Origin: UBA6136 sp044350805
Lineage (GTDB): Bacteria > Pseudomonadota > Gammaproteobacteria > Methylococcales > Methylococcaceae
Direction of reading: 5' to 3'
NCBI GenBank assembly: GCA_044350805.1
Contig: JBILGU010000012.1
Location: forward strand, 1-64,000
Length of the DNA: 64,000 nt
Under the pieces are notes generated by a model. The model was not told where the DNA came from, did not search any database, and was given only the letters and a program-made list of their open reading frames with translations. The position numbers were made by a program, and so were the translations under genes. This document shows, piece after piece, positions 35,120 to 43,873 of the stretch. The stretch's first letter is position 1, and every line of letters starts with the position of its first letter.

Positions 35120-36601
35120 ATGGAAACTTTCATTCTCGCAATCGATCAGGGAACGACCAGCACCCGTTGCATTCTTTTTGATCGTCTAGGCCAAATTCGG
35201 CATCTCACCCAGGCTGAACATACCCAATTCTTTCCTGCACCGGGTTGGGTTGAACATGATGCGCAGGAGATTCTCAACATCACGCTCACGCTCATCGAGC
35301 AGCTTTTCAGTCAGGCCTCGATTGACCGTCGCGCGATCCGCGCTATTGGCATCACAAATCAGCGTGAGACCACGGTGATCTGGGACCGCAAAACAGGGGT
35401 CCCCATACACCGTGCGATTGTCTGGCAGGACACGCGAACGGATCATATCTGCCAGTTAGTCTCCGCAAACAAAGGACAGGATTGTTTTCGTCAACAAACC
35501 GGGCTACCCATCACGACGTATTTTTCAGGCCCCAAGATTCGATGGTTGCTTGATCATGTCCCCGAGGCTCAAGTTCGCGCTGAAAACGGGGAGCTTCTTT
35601 TCGGCACCATGGACACTTGGCTTATATGGAACCTAACAGGTGGAATCCACGTCACGGATCCCACCAACGCATCCAGAACCCTTCTTATGGATCTCCAGCT
35701 TCTCCAGTGGGCGCCAAATCTGTTGGACGCTTTTGACATCCCAATGGCGCTCCTTCCTGAAATTCGTTCCTCCTCCGAAATTTACGGCCGGGGTCAGGGC
35801 ATCCTGGAGGGGATCCCGATTGCCGGCGATCTTGGCGACCAACAAGCCGCACTTTTTGGACAGGCCTGCTTTGAACAGGGGGAAGCCAAAAACACTTACG
35901 GCACTGGCTGCTTTCTTCTGATGAACACAGGGCATCAAATACGTATTTCATCGCACGGCCTCTTAACCACGGTTGCATACAAACTCGGCGTGGGGGCACC
36001 CGTCTACGCACTTGAAGGCTCCATCGCCGTGACGGGCGCCCTGGTCCAATGGTTGAGAGATAACCTTGGAATGATCCAAAGTGCCCAGGAGGTCGAAGCA
36101 TTGGCTCAGACGGTGGAAGATACCGGGGGGATTTTCATCGTCCCTGCTTTCTCTGGTCTTTTTGCTCCCTACTGGCGCAGTGATGCGCGGGGCGTCATCG
36201 TCGGACTGACCCGCTATGTCAATAAAGGTCACTTTGCGCGGGCTGCACTGGAGGCTACGGCTTATCAGACTCGCGAAATACTAGACGCCATGAAAACTGA
36301 TCTGGGTCATCCTCTGACACGACTCCAGGTCGACGGGGGAATGGTCGTCAATGAGACCCTCATGCAGTTCCAGTCAGACCTACTGGGCGTCCCGGTAATC
36401 CGACCCAAAGTCACTGAAACGACCGCTTTAGGAGCCGCCTATGCGGCCGGTCTGGCGGTGGGCTTCTGGCAAGACATGGATGAACTGCGCACGTTGTGGC
36501 AGGAAGATCGTCGTTTTGAACATCGAATGGACGCAATCCAACGCGAAAAAATGCACGGCGGCTGGCTCAAAGCGGTCGAGCGATCCTTTGGATTAGCTTA
36601 G
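35120..36601 (+). CDS. glpK: Glycerol kinase
   Basis: 493 residues, FGGY family. AIDQGTTSTRCILFD (residues 6-20), GITNQRETT, IVWQDTRT, GDLGDQQAALFGQ and QVDGGMVVNETLMQFQSD are all present. It phosphorylates glycerol to glycerol-3-phosphate. No glpF or glpD is nearby. It is divergent from parC with a 90-bp gap. Confidence 0.95.
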   Translation: METFILAIDQGTTSTRCILFDRLGQIRHLTQAEHTQFFPAPGWVEHDAQEILNITLTLIEQLFSQASIDRRAIRAIGITNQRETTVIWDRKTGVPIHRAIVWQDTRTDHICQLVSANKGQDCFRQQTGLPITTYFSGPKIRWLLDHVPEAQVRAENGELLFGTMDTWLIWNLTGGIHVTDPTNASRTLLMDLQLLQWAPNLLDAFDIPMALLPEIRSSSEIYGRGQGILEGIPIAGDLGDQQAALFGQACFEQGEAKNTYGTGCFLLMNTGHQIRISSHGLLTTVAYKLGVGAPVYALEGSIAVTGALVQWLRDNLGMIQSAQEVEALAQTVEDTGGIFIVPAFSGLFAPYWRSDARGVIVGLTRYVNKGHFARAALEATAYQTREILDAMKTDLGHPLTRLQVDGGMVVNETLMQFQSDLLGVPVIRPKVTETTALGAAYAAGLAVGFWQDMDELRTLWQEDRRFEHRMDAIQREKMHGGWLKAVERSFGLA

Positions 36602-36756
36602 AAGTTTAACCCGCCTTTTGCTCATGCCCCGGGCCCATTCAGGGTGTCACTGCATCAAGCATCGCAAGAAAAGCAGGCGGCAGGACAGTCTATTTTTAGC
36701 CCATCCAAAACCACCGATACGCGAAGATCCGGATGGTCGTACAATTACATATAATT

Positions 36757-36830
36757 TGGAGCGGGTGATGGGAATCGAACCCACGCTATCGGCTTGGGAA
36801 GCCGAAGTTCTACCATTGAACTACACCCGC
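36757..36830 (-). tRNA. tRNA-Gly(CCC)
   Basis: The 5' acceptor strand is GCGGGTG and the 3' strand CACCCGC; the anticodon loop is TTCCCAA (anticodon CCC); the T loop has GTTCGATTC. The 3' CCA is encoded. Confidence 0.94.
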
Positions 36831-36936
36831 GCGATTAAATTTATGGACCGCTATTCCAACAGTGGGCCCTGAGCCATTATCCATAGCGACTAGAACCAAG
36901 TCAAAACCCTTCGTGGTATGAATCCAGAGCAAAAAA

Positions 36937-38871
36937 ATGGCGATATTTAGCATTGATCATCCTGCGTTTTCAGTGGGGCTGTCGCAAAAGCTGGCTCCTT
37001 TCCTTATTCTTTGTTTGGGATTGATGGGGCTGACGGGCTGCTCCCCCCCCATTGGCGTGACGCGAGTCACACCCGAGCAGGCATACCAGATTGCAACGCG
37101 GAGCCCGCTCACAGGGGATGAAAATAGCAATGCCGCGATGACGGTGATCCACCGCTTTGATCTCTCCGAGCTCTACCAGAAAGATCCCGGGGCAGCCCTG
37201 CATCAACTTCATCTTCGGGCCCTTGATGACGATCGCAGAGATCTTCTCTTTGCCTTGGCTGAGCTTAATTACAGTTGGGCAAAAACGCTGCCCAACAGGA
37301 TCAACTCGAAGTCAGGTCAACCCGTAGCGGAAGACGTTTATCTCCAAAGTGCCGTTTATGCCTATCTTTACCTGTTAGGTGATGGTAAGGAGCCACTTCC
37401 CAGCGCGTACGACAATCGATTCCGCGAGGCCTGTGAGCTCTATAACCGAGGCTTGGATCAAGCCTTCAGATCGCCAAAGGATGAGAGCCTCACCTTCGTT
37501 GACAAAATCCGTACCCTACCCGAATTCAAACTAGCGATTGACGTTCAGACGGATGAATTGCGATGGAATCTTGATAATTTCGAACGCCTTGAACCGGCTG
37601 ATGCGTTCGATGTGTTTGGGTTTACCAGTCGCAATAGAACCAATGGATTAGGCACACCGATTCTGGGCGTCACCAAAAAATCATCCAAAGCGCCCAATGG
37701 CGGCGTATTACCGATCACCGCCTTTCTTCAAATTAAAGGCACTCTGAAGGATCTGTCCAAGGGGAAGGCGTTCAGCACGCTAGACCTGATTTCAAGCTAT
37801 GACGATGTTGATATCGTGGTAAATGGAAGAACCATTCCACTTCAAACGGATTCCACAACGCCACTTGCCTATCGATTGAACGACAAAGAACTCTGGCATG
37901 CCGGCCTGAAGCGTTTTATCTTCGGCGAAGACATCGAAAAGCACATCCTGTTCATTCAGGCATACCAACCCGGCAGAATCCCCGTTGTTCTAGTTCATGG
38001 AACCGGGAGCAGCCCCGTCTGGTGGGCAGAGATGGTCAACACGCTCAGGGCAGACCCTTTAATACGGTCTAAATACCAATTCTGGTTCTATGAATACACC
38101 AGCAGTCGACCCGTTCCTGCATCCGCTGCTGATCTCAGAGAAACCCTGACTTCCATGGTTCAGCAACTGGATCCAGAGCGAAAGGATCCGGCCATGCAGC
38201 AAATGGTGGTGATGGGCCACAGTCAGGGAGGCCTTCTCACGCACATGACGGCGATCGATACGGGGGATCAGCTGTGGAGCTCCATGACGGATATACCCTT
38301 CTCTGATTTCAAAGCAGACCCCATGGTCAAAGAGGGCTTCCATCGCGCACTCTTTTTCAACCATCTCCCCTTTGTTAAACGCGTGGTATTTATTTCAACC
38401 CCGCATCGGGGAAGCTTCCTGACTGAGGATTGGGTTCGAAAGCTCACCCGAGCCGTGGTTGGATCACCCGCACAAATGCTCTCGAAAATAAGCACTAAAT
38501 GGCACGACATCTCAGTGCAGCTCACCAAATTGCCTCCTGACCTCATTGATGAAATGCCCACGGCGGTGGATGGAATGAGCTCCAAAAGTCCGGTCATGGC
38601 GAAAGTCGCCGCCCTGCCCCTGGCTCCTGGCATTACTGCCAACTCGATTATTCCCGTCCTTCCGGGCATGGATATCAAAACAGGCAATGATGGGGTCGTG
38701 GAATACAAGAGCGCCCATCTTGATGGCGTCGAATCTGAATTCATTGTCCGGACTGACCATGGGGCTCAGGGTCGACCGCTCGCCATCGATGAAGTCCGTC
38801 GCATTCTCCATCGCCACTGTGATGGATTACCCAATCTCTGCGGTCCAGACTCAGAGCAAATGGCCCATTGA
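36937..38871 (+). CDS. Large lipoprotein with alpha/beta-hydrolase (lipase-like) domain
   Basis: 644 residues. A long signal peptide ends in the lipobox LTGC (residue about 35). The N-terminal region to about residue 345 is unlike known lipases; it is helix-rich and includes a segment that looks like a beta domain (VDIVVNGRTIPLQTD). The hydrolase part starts IPVVLVHGTGSSPVWWAEMV with the nucleophile in GHSQGG (about residue 428); TPHRGS, a candidate Asp in GNDGVV and His in TDHGAQ complete a plausible triad. It is probably an envelope lipase or esterase. A terminator follows. Confidence 0.8.
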   Translation: MAIFSIDHPAFSVGLSQKLAPFLILCLGLMGLTGCSPPIGVTRVTPEQAYQIATRSPLTGDENSNAAMTVIHRFDLSELYQKDPGAALHQLHLRALDDDRRDLLFALAELNYSWAKTLPNRINSKSGQPVAEDVYLQSAVYAYLYLLGDGKEPLPSAYDNRFREACELYNRGLDQAFRSPKDESLTFVDKIRTLPEFKLAIDVQTDELRWNLDNFERLEPADAFDVFGFTSRNRTNGLGTPILGVTKKSSKAPNGGVLPITAFLQIKGTLKDLSKGKAFSTLDLISSYDDVDIVVNGRTIPLQTDSTTPLAYRLNDKELWHAGLKRFIFGEDIEKHILFIQAYQPGRIPVVLVHGTGSSPVWWAEMVNTLRADPLIRSKYQFWFYEYTSSRPVPASAADLRETLTSMVQQLDPERKDPAMQQMVVMGHSQGGLLTHMTAIDTGDQLWSSMTDIPFSDFKADPMVKEGFHRALFFNHLPFVKRVVFISTPHRGSFLTEDWVRKLTRAVVGSPAQMLSKISTKWHDISVQLTKLPPDLIDEMPTAVDGMSSKSPVMAKVAALPLAPGITANSIIPVLPGMDIKTGNDGVVEYKSAHLDGVESEFIVRTDHGAQGRPLAIDEVRRILHRHCDGLPNLCGPDSEQMAH

Positions 38872-38951
38872 CTCTAGGGGTTTAGGACAGTCAAGGGCCA
38901 TTATTCGCCGGCATTTAATGAGGGACAGGATCCCTCCTCCTCAAGAAAAGC

Positions 38952-38989
38952 AAGGAGTCAAACCCATCCGGTATTGGCTCCTTTTTTTT
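38952..38989 (+). terminator. Rho-independent terminator
   Basis: A 10-bp stem with one G-T pair (AAGGAGTCAA with TTGGCTCCTT), a 12-nt loop and then T6 or more, between the convergent lipase and RDD genes. Confidence 0.7.
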
Positions 38990-38995
38990 GGGATG

Positions 38996-39487
38996 TTAGT
39001 CCCTGTCCCCTGAGATCTTTCGGGGCAGTCGAATGACCACAGATCTGGCCAAACGATCATGAAAACCCTGTTTTCGTGAATCAATCACAATCCAGAAGAA
39101 TCCCAAGCCCAGGGGAAGAGTTGACAGAAAGTAGCCAAAATACCGAAGCACTTCCTGCTTTCTGGTCAATGGCACATGCGTTTCAGCATCCACGATACGA
39201 AGTCGCAGGAGGAGCTTTCCGATAGTTCCTTGCTTACGATCCCATAGTGCAATTACGCCAATCATCGGCAAAACCCAACTGATGATGAAATCAGCTGGCC
39301 CCATAATGAGTTGCGGGTTGGTCAGTAGGCTTTCGCCGTAGAAATAATAGAGCGCAGGCACCATCCAGGCCGCCATGAGAATGGAGTCAATCAGGGAGGC
39401 CAATGCCCTGATCCCAAAACCTGCGAACTGGGCCCCAGATGAGTCTGCATTTCGAAATGGCCGCTCATGGCCTGTCTTTTCACTCAC
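38996..39487 (-). CDS. RDD family membrane protein
   Basis: 163 residues, four hydrophobic helices. RDD family marks are GIRALASLIDSI near residue 27, QGTIGKLLLRLRIVDAETH and KQGFHDRLARSVVI at the end. Function is not known for most members; some act in ion or solute homeostasis. It is monocistronic, with a terminator in the convergent gap and 460 bp of non-coding sequence upstream. Confidence 0.88.
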   Translation of the reverse strand: MSEKTGHERPFRNADSSGAQFAGFGIRALASLIDSILMAAWMVPALYYFYGESLLTNPQLIMGPADFIISWVLPMIGVIALWDRKQGTIGKLLLRLRIVDAETHVPLTRKQEVLRYFGYFLSTLPLGLGFFWIVIDSRKQGFHDRLARSVVIRLPRKISGDRD

Positions 39488-39950
39488 TTAGCCCTTTTCC
39501 TGTGCGTCGTTGCACCGATATTGACGAAGAATGCTTCGTCTTAAGTACTTTCATACGAAATAACGGGGCTCGGAACGCTCGTGCAGCTCTTTCATCCATG
39601 GCCCCAGTCTTGCGTCAGTTGTCAGTGTACTCTGACAGCATGAGATTTCCGATGACGGATGCACGCGCACAATACCAAGGATCCGAGAACGCTCGCCAAG
39701 CCAACCAGTCACGCCATGCTGAAATCAAGTTGCCAGCAACTCAAAGAAGAGAGGATTTTTGCTTTACCAATCGGGCCTTTCTTCTGTCTGCCGATCTGAT
39801 GATTCCCTATGGGAGATGCTCGATTCCATCGCGCGAGATCCTCTCAAAATGGCCTTACGTGAGTCCTGACCCCCTCATGGAGCGACGTCAGGAATCAGGC
39901 TATCAGGTCGATAACCTCGAACGCATGGGCATAAGGTGAGATCACCCGCG
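39488..39950. other. Non-coding 463-bp gap with one hairpin palindrome
   Basis: No frame here looks like a real gene: the longest has poor composition and overlaps the RDD gene. A perfect palindrome GACGAAG-AATG-CTTCGTC at 39523-39540 lies 36 bp upstream of the RDD start and has no T-tract, so it is more like an operator or RNA hairpin than a terminator. I see nothing else definable. Confidence 0.5.
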
Positions 39951-42900
39951 ATGGACACGCAACCGGTCAGGCGCTTTATTGCTTCAATTTTTGGTCGTAA
40001 TGAATCATCTGAGGGCGACTCAGACCTTCTAAATCATTACTTTGAGCAGGTCGATGAGATCATTCTGGCACGTCAGGATTTTCTGACGGGTCTACTTCCT
40101 GCCAGTACTGCCATCACCAATCACGGCGACTATACAGACGCCTGGGTGCGCGACAATGTTTACAGCATCATGGCGGCCTGGGGGCTAGCCATGGCCTATA
40201 AACGAAAAGGGATTGCTCCGGATCGAGCTTATCTGCTTGAACAGTCCGTCATCAAACTGATGCGTGGCCTGCTGACAGCCATGATGAGGCAAGCATCCAA
40301 AGTTGAACGCTTCAAGCACACCCAAAACCCTATTGATTCTCTCCATGCCAAGTACGGCACACGAGATGGTCAGGAGGTCGTCGCCGATGATGCCTGGGGG
40401 CATCTCCAGTTGGATGCCACGTCCCTTTACCTTGTGACGCTGGCGCAGATGATTCAGTCAGGACTTCGAATCATCGGCACACTCGATGAAGTGAATTTCA
40501 TCCAAAATCTGGTCCATTACATCAGTCGAAGCTACCGAACCCCTGACTACGGGATTTGGGAGCGTGGCCACAAATTGAATCATGGCGAACCGGAGCTCAA
40601 CGCAAGCTCCATCGGTATGGCACTGGCGGCTCTTGAAGCCATGGATGGTCTTAACCTTTTTGGCTCAGAAGGTGGGCAGGCTTCTTTGGTCCATGTTGTA
40701 GCAGACGATATTGCTCGAACACGTATCGCACTCTCAGCGCTTCTACCCCGAGAGTCGATATCCAAAGAAGTCGATGCGGCCTTGTTTAGCATCACTGGAT
40801 TTCCTGCATTTGCGGTATCAGATCCTGTGCTGAAAGAACAAACCGTCCACCGGAGTATCGAAAAGTTAGAGGGCCGCTATGGCTGCAAACGGTTTCTCCT
40901 TGACGGTCATCAAACGGTTATCGAAGATCCGCACCGACTGCACTATGAGCCTCATGAACTGAAGGCCTTTGCTGATATTGAATGCGAGTGGCCACTGTTC
41001 TTCTGCTATCAATTTCTCAATCATTTATTTGATGGAAATTCTGAGGCGGCAGCACATTACCGCGCTCGCATAGAGGCCATCGCAATTGAGCGGGATGGCA
41101 AGAAGCTCGTTCCTGAACTGTATTACGTCGAAGCCAGCGGCATCAGTGCAGAGCGGAATCACCCTGGAAGTCAGGCCCGACTTCCCAATGAGAATGTTCC
41201 TCTGGTCTGGGCGCAAAGTCTTTTCATTCTGGGTTGCATGATCTCAGACGAATTGCTGATGCCCAAGGATGTGGATCCACTCAATCGGCATCAACCGTTG
41301 CCGGCATCAAAAATGACCGAGGTGCAGGTTGCAATACTGGCTGAAACCCAGGGTGTCAAGCAGACCCTCGATGCGGCTAAGCTCCCTGCCGCCTCGCGTC
41401 AGGATATTTTGCCCTTGGAAATCCGCAGCGCCAGTGAGTTGTCGCTTGCATACAGTCAAGTCGGTCGAAACGACAGGATGGGCCTGAGTGGACGTCCACT
41501 TCGTCAGATCAGAACCCTGTCCACTGCACGTCTTTATGTGTTGGGTGATCATCCCGTCGTCTTTATTCCGCAGTTCCTCAATCAAAGTGGCTTTTATCTC
41601 GCCATGGACAATCCTCTGCTGATCGAACGCATCAAGGCAGAACTTCGCTACATCAGCTCCCATTGGCCAAATCCTCAAGTTCGTCCGCTGCTGCTGATAG
41701 ACCTTCATGCAAATATGCTGGAAGGGCCAGATGCCGAGTTGTTACTCTCGTTTCTCAGAGGACTTTCATCTGAAAAAGACCCAAGCATCTCAGCCAGACT
41801 AATCCCACTTTCAGATTTTGCAGAGGACACCGCCTTCGAGCGAATCGGAAAACTTCATGATTTTCAGCTCTCTGATAACGCGCTTCGGGACAGTCTCACG
41901 ATGGAATCGCCGGGACGTCATACCCTTGGGCTTTTAGAATTTAATCGGATCGAGCGTCCTGAACCCGATGAAACCCCCCTGGATCTGCTTGAAAACTCCG
42001 CACTGACGGCTCGACTGCATCAGACCCGCGCCGCCAATGATTGGCTTGAAATTTTAAGGATTCTCCATGAACGCGATCTGAGCGCTTCAGGCGACTTGCC
42101 TTTCTCCATGTCTGAAATTCTGGAAGATCTCTATATTCAGGCGGGTAATCATCACGACTGGCGACTGATCCGTATTACCGCTGCACTTTTGGGCAAATAC
42201 GACATCAATCTCGAACAGGCAGCCACAGAAATCCTGGTTCGTCAGCACGGGCTGACCGTCGGGAAATCCTACAGTAGCAAAGCAACATTCAGGAGACCGG
42301 CGGACTCTTCAGAACTTCTCGAAGCCATTCGAAATTTCAACCCCGGCAATCCGAGCCTTCAGATTCTGATTCAAGAATTAATCATCGCACTGGGGCTTCT
42401 GATCAAACAAGAGCCCGCTCTTTTTTCCAATCTGAACACGATTCGTGTCGGCCACATTCTCGATGTCATCATCGCCAGGGAAAAAAGAGCGTCGGGTGGA
42501 TCACTTGATCAGGCGTTTGAGCGCATATTGGGCTTTGCACCCCACCGACTCTCCAAGGCCTTGCGCGATACGTTAAATGATTACGCCAAAAGCGAAACCG
42601 CACTCGAAAATGCGGAAAGTTTGTCAGCAAAATCAGAACCCACCACCGCCTGGATTAGGGACGTTCAAATCAATACCGAAAGCAACGAAGGCAAGGGGGA
42701 ATACTGGCTTCATTGGCGCGAACAGCAGGGGAGCGTAGGTCGAGCAGACAATGCCTTTTTTGAAGGGGTTTACGCCCTACTCGGCCACTGTGAAGGCCTG
42801 ATGATTGGGGGCAAGTACAACTCGCATCGGCGAATTGACAGCCTCGACATTCGTTCGCACATGACTGCAGGTGAACAAACCTTCAAACTTCGAATTACGC

Positions 42901-43199
42901 ATCTTCTGGATCGAATCCAGGCGCCTGAATATCGCGAACTGACCGTAGAAACGCTAAAAGTTCTGAGCGAACTGGTAAGGACTCATCCTGAAATCCATTT
43001 TGGCGACACTCTGGTGACCGATATCCTGATTGGACATGCCGTCAGAATCAGTTGGTGCCAGGATAATCCAGGTGCTGAAGCGCGATATGAGGAGGAAGTA
43101 TCGGAAGCCTGGAGCACCTTTCTCAGGCAGCCACCTCCCGTTGTTGCTGAGTCGATTGTCGGCGCCCTTTCTCATTTGAGCGCCGAGATTTCATCCTGA
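39951..43199 (+). CDS. GH15 / phosphorylase kinase regulatory subunit-like protein
   Basis: 1082 residues from the ATG at 39951 (a GTG at 39936 is possible). Residues about 25-470 look like the glucoamylase-like (GH15) domain of phosphorylase kinase alpha/beta proteins: ITNHGDYTDAWVRDNVYSIM, HAKYGTRDG, DDAWGHLQLDATSLYL, and YEPHELKAFADIECEWPLFF. The rest resembles the C-terminal calmodulin-binding-type half, with SKALRDTLNDYAK and a late TPEIHFG-like end. No signal peptide. Bacterial members exist in cyanobacteria and some proteobacteria; their role is unproven. Next to glgC-edd-eda, a part in glycogen or glucan use is likely. The stop is 12 bp from the convergent eda gene. Confidence 0.8.
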   Translation: MDTQPVRRFIASIFGRNESSEGDSDLLNHYFEQVDEIILARQDFLTGLLPASTAITNHGDYTDAWVRDNVYSIMAAWGLAMAYKRKGIAPDRAYLLEQSVIKLMRGLLTAMMRQASKVERFKHTQNPIDSLHAKYGTRDGQEVVADDAWGHLQLDATSLYLVTLAQMIQSGLRIIGTLDEVNFIQNLVHYISRSYRTPDYGIWERGHKLNHGEPELNASSIGMALAALEAMDGLNLFGSEGGQASLVHVVADDIARTRIALSALLPRESISKEVDAALFSITGFPAFAVSDPVLKEQTVHRSIEKLEGRYGCKRFLLDGHQTVIEDPHRLHYEPHELKAFADIECEWPLFFCYQFLNHLFDGNSEAAAHYRARIEAIAIERDGKKLVPELYYVEASGISAERNHPGSQARLPNENVPLVWAQSLFILGCMISDELLMPKDVDPLNRHQPLPASKMTEVQVAILAETQGVKQTLDAAKLPAASRQDILPLEIRSASELSLAYSQVGRNDRMGLSGRPLRQIRTLSTARLYVLGDHPVVFIPQFLNQSGFYLAMDNPLLIERIKAELRYISSHWPNPQVRPLLLIDLHANMLEGPDAELLLSFLRGLSSEKDPSISARLIPLSDFAEDTAFERIGKLHDFQLSDNALRDSLTMESPGRHTLGLLEFNRIERPEPDETPLDLLENSALTARLHQTRAANDWLEILRILHERDLSASGDLPFSMSEILEDLYIQAGNHHDWRLIRITAALLGKYDINLEQAATEILVRQHGLTVGKSYSSKATFRRPADSSELLEAIRNFNPGNPSLQILIQELIIALGLLIKQEPALFSNLNTIRVGHILDVIIAREKRASGGSLDQAFERILGFAPHRLSKALRDTLNDYAKSETALENAESLSAKSEPTTAWIRDVQINTESNEGKGEYWLHWREQQGSVGRADNAFFEGVYALLGHCEGLMIGGKYNSHRRIDSLDIRSHMTAGEQTFKLRITHLLDRIQAPEYRELTVETLKVLSELVRTHPEIHFGDTLVTDILIGHAVRISWCQDNPGAEARYEEEVSEAWSTFLRQPPPVVAESIVGALSHLSAEISS

Positions 43200-43211
43200 A
43201 GCCAAGCCTGA

Positions 43212-43850
43212 TCAGGATGCGCCTGTAACGGCCTCTCTGGCCAGAGTGGTGACAGCCGCAAAATCACCTGCCCGGACCTTATCGGCAGGAGCAAGCCAGG
43301 AGCCGCCGACGCAGGAGACATTCTTGAGCGCAAGATAGTCCCGATAGTTGGATGGTGTAATACCCCCCGTCGGGCAGAACTGGATTTGTGGAATCGGCCC
43401 GGCGATGGCTTTCAGCATTGGGATTCCTCCGGCGGCCTCCGCCGGGAAGAACTTGAATGCATCAAGGCCATATTCCATGCCTAGCATCAGTTCAGAGATC
43501 GTTGCAATTCCTGGAATCAGAGGAATACCCTCTCCCTTTGCCGCATCCAACAAGTTCGAAGTCAACCCGGGGCTGATGACAAAACGAGAGCCTGCCTCAC
43601 GACAAGCTCGAAATTGATCGGGGGTGAGAACCGTTCCAGCGCCCACAATTGCCCCCTCGACCTCACCGGCGATCCGACGAATCGCATCTATGGCCACCGG
43701 GGTCCTGAGGGTGATCTCAAGTACCCGTATTCCCCCCTCCACTAAAGCACGCGCCAAGGGTACCGCTGTTGTCAGGTCATCGATGACCATGACGGGGACA
43801 ACCGGTCCCTGTTGAAGAATCTGTAGGGCATTTAACTGTTGGGACGACAT
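43212..43850 (-). CDS. eda: KDPG/KHG aldolase
   Basis: 212 residues. The Schiff-base lysine is in DAFKFFPAEAAGG, with LEITLRTP, GAGTVLTP and CPTGGITPSNY also present. It cleaves 2-keto-3-deoxy-6-phosphogluconate to pyruvate and glyceraldehyde-3-phosphate, the last Entner-Doudoroff step. It lies 23 bp after edd on the same strand. Confidence 0.96.
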   Translation of the reverse strand: MSSQQLNALQILQQGPVVPVMVIDDLTTAVPLARALVEGGIRVLEITLRTPVAIDAIRRIAGEVEGAIVGAGTVLTPDQFRACREAGSRFVISPGLTSNLLDAAKGEGIPLIPGIATISELMLGMEYGLDAFKFFPAEAAGGIPMLKAIAGPIPQIQFCPTGGITPSNYRDYLALKNVSCVGGSWLAPADKVRAGDFAAVTTLAREAVTGAS

Positions 43851-43873
43851 AGAATCAGACTCGCTAAGAACTA

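Noticed and set aside
39439..39939. 166-codon plus-strand frame between RDD and GH15 genes
   Set aside because: Overlaps the RDD gene start antisense, no ribosome site, no protein-like motif pattern; treated as non-coding.
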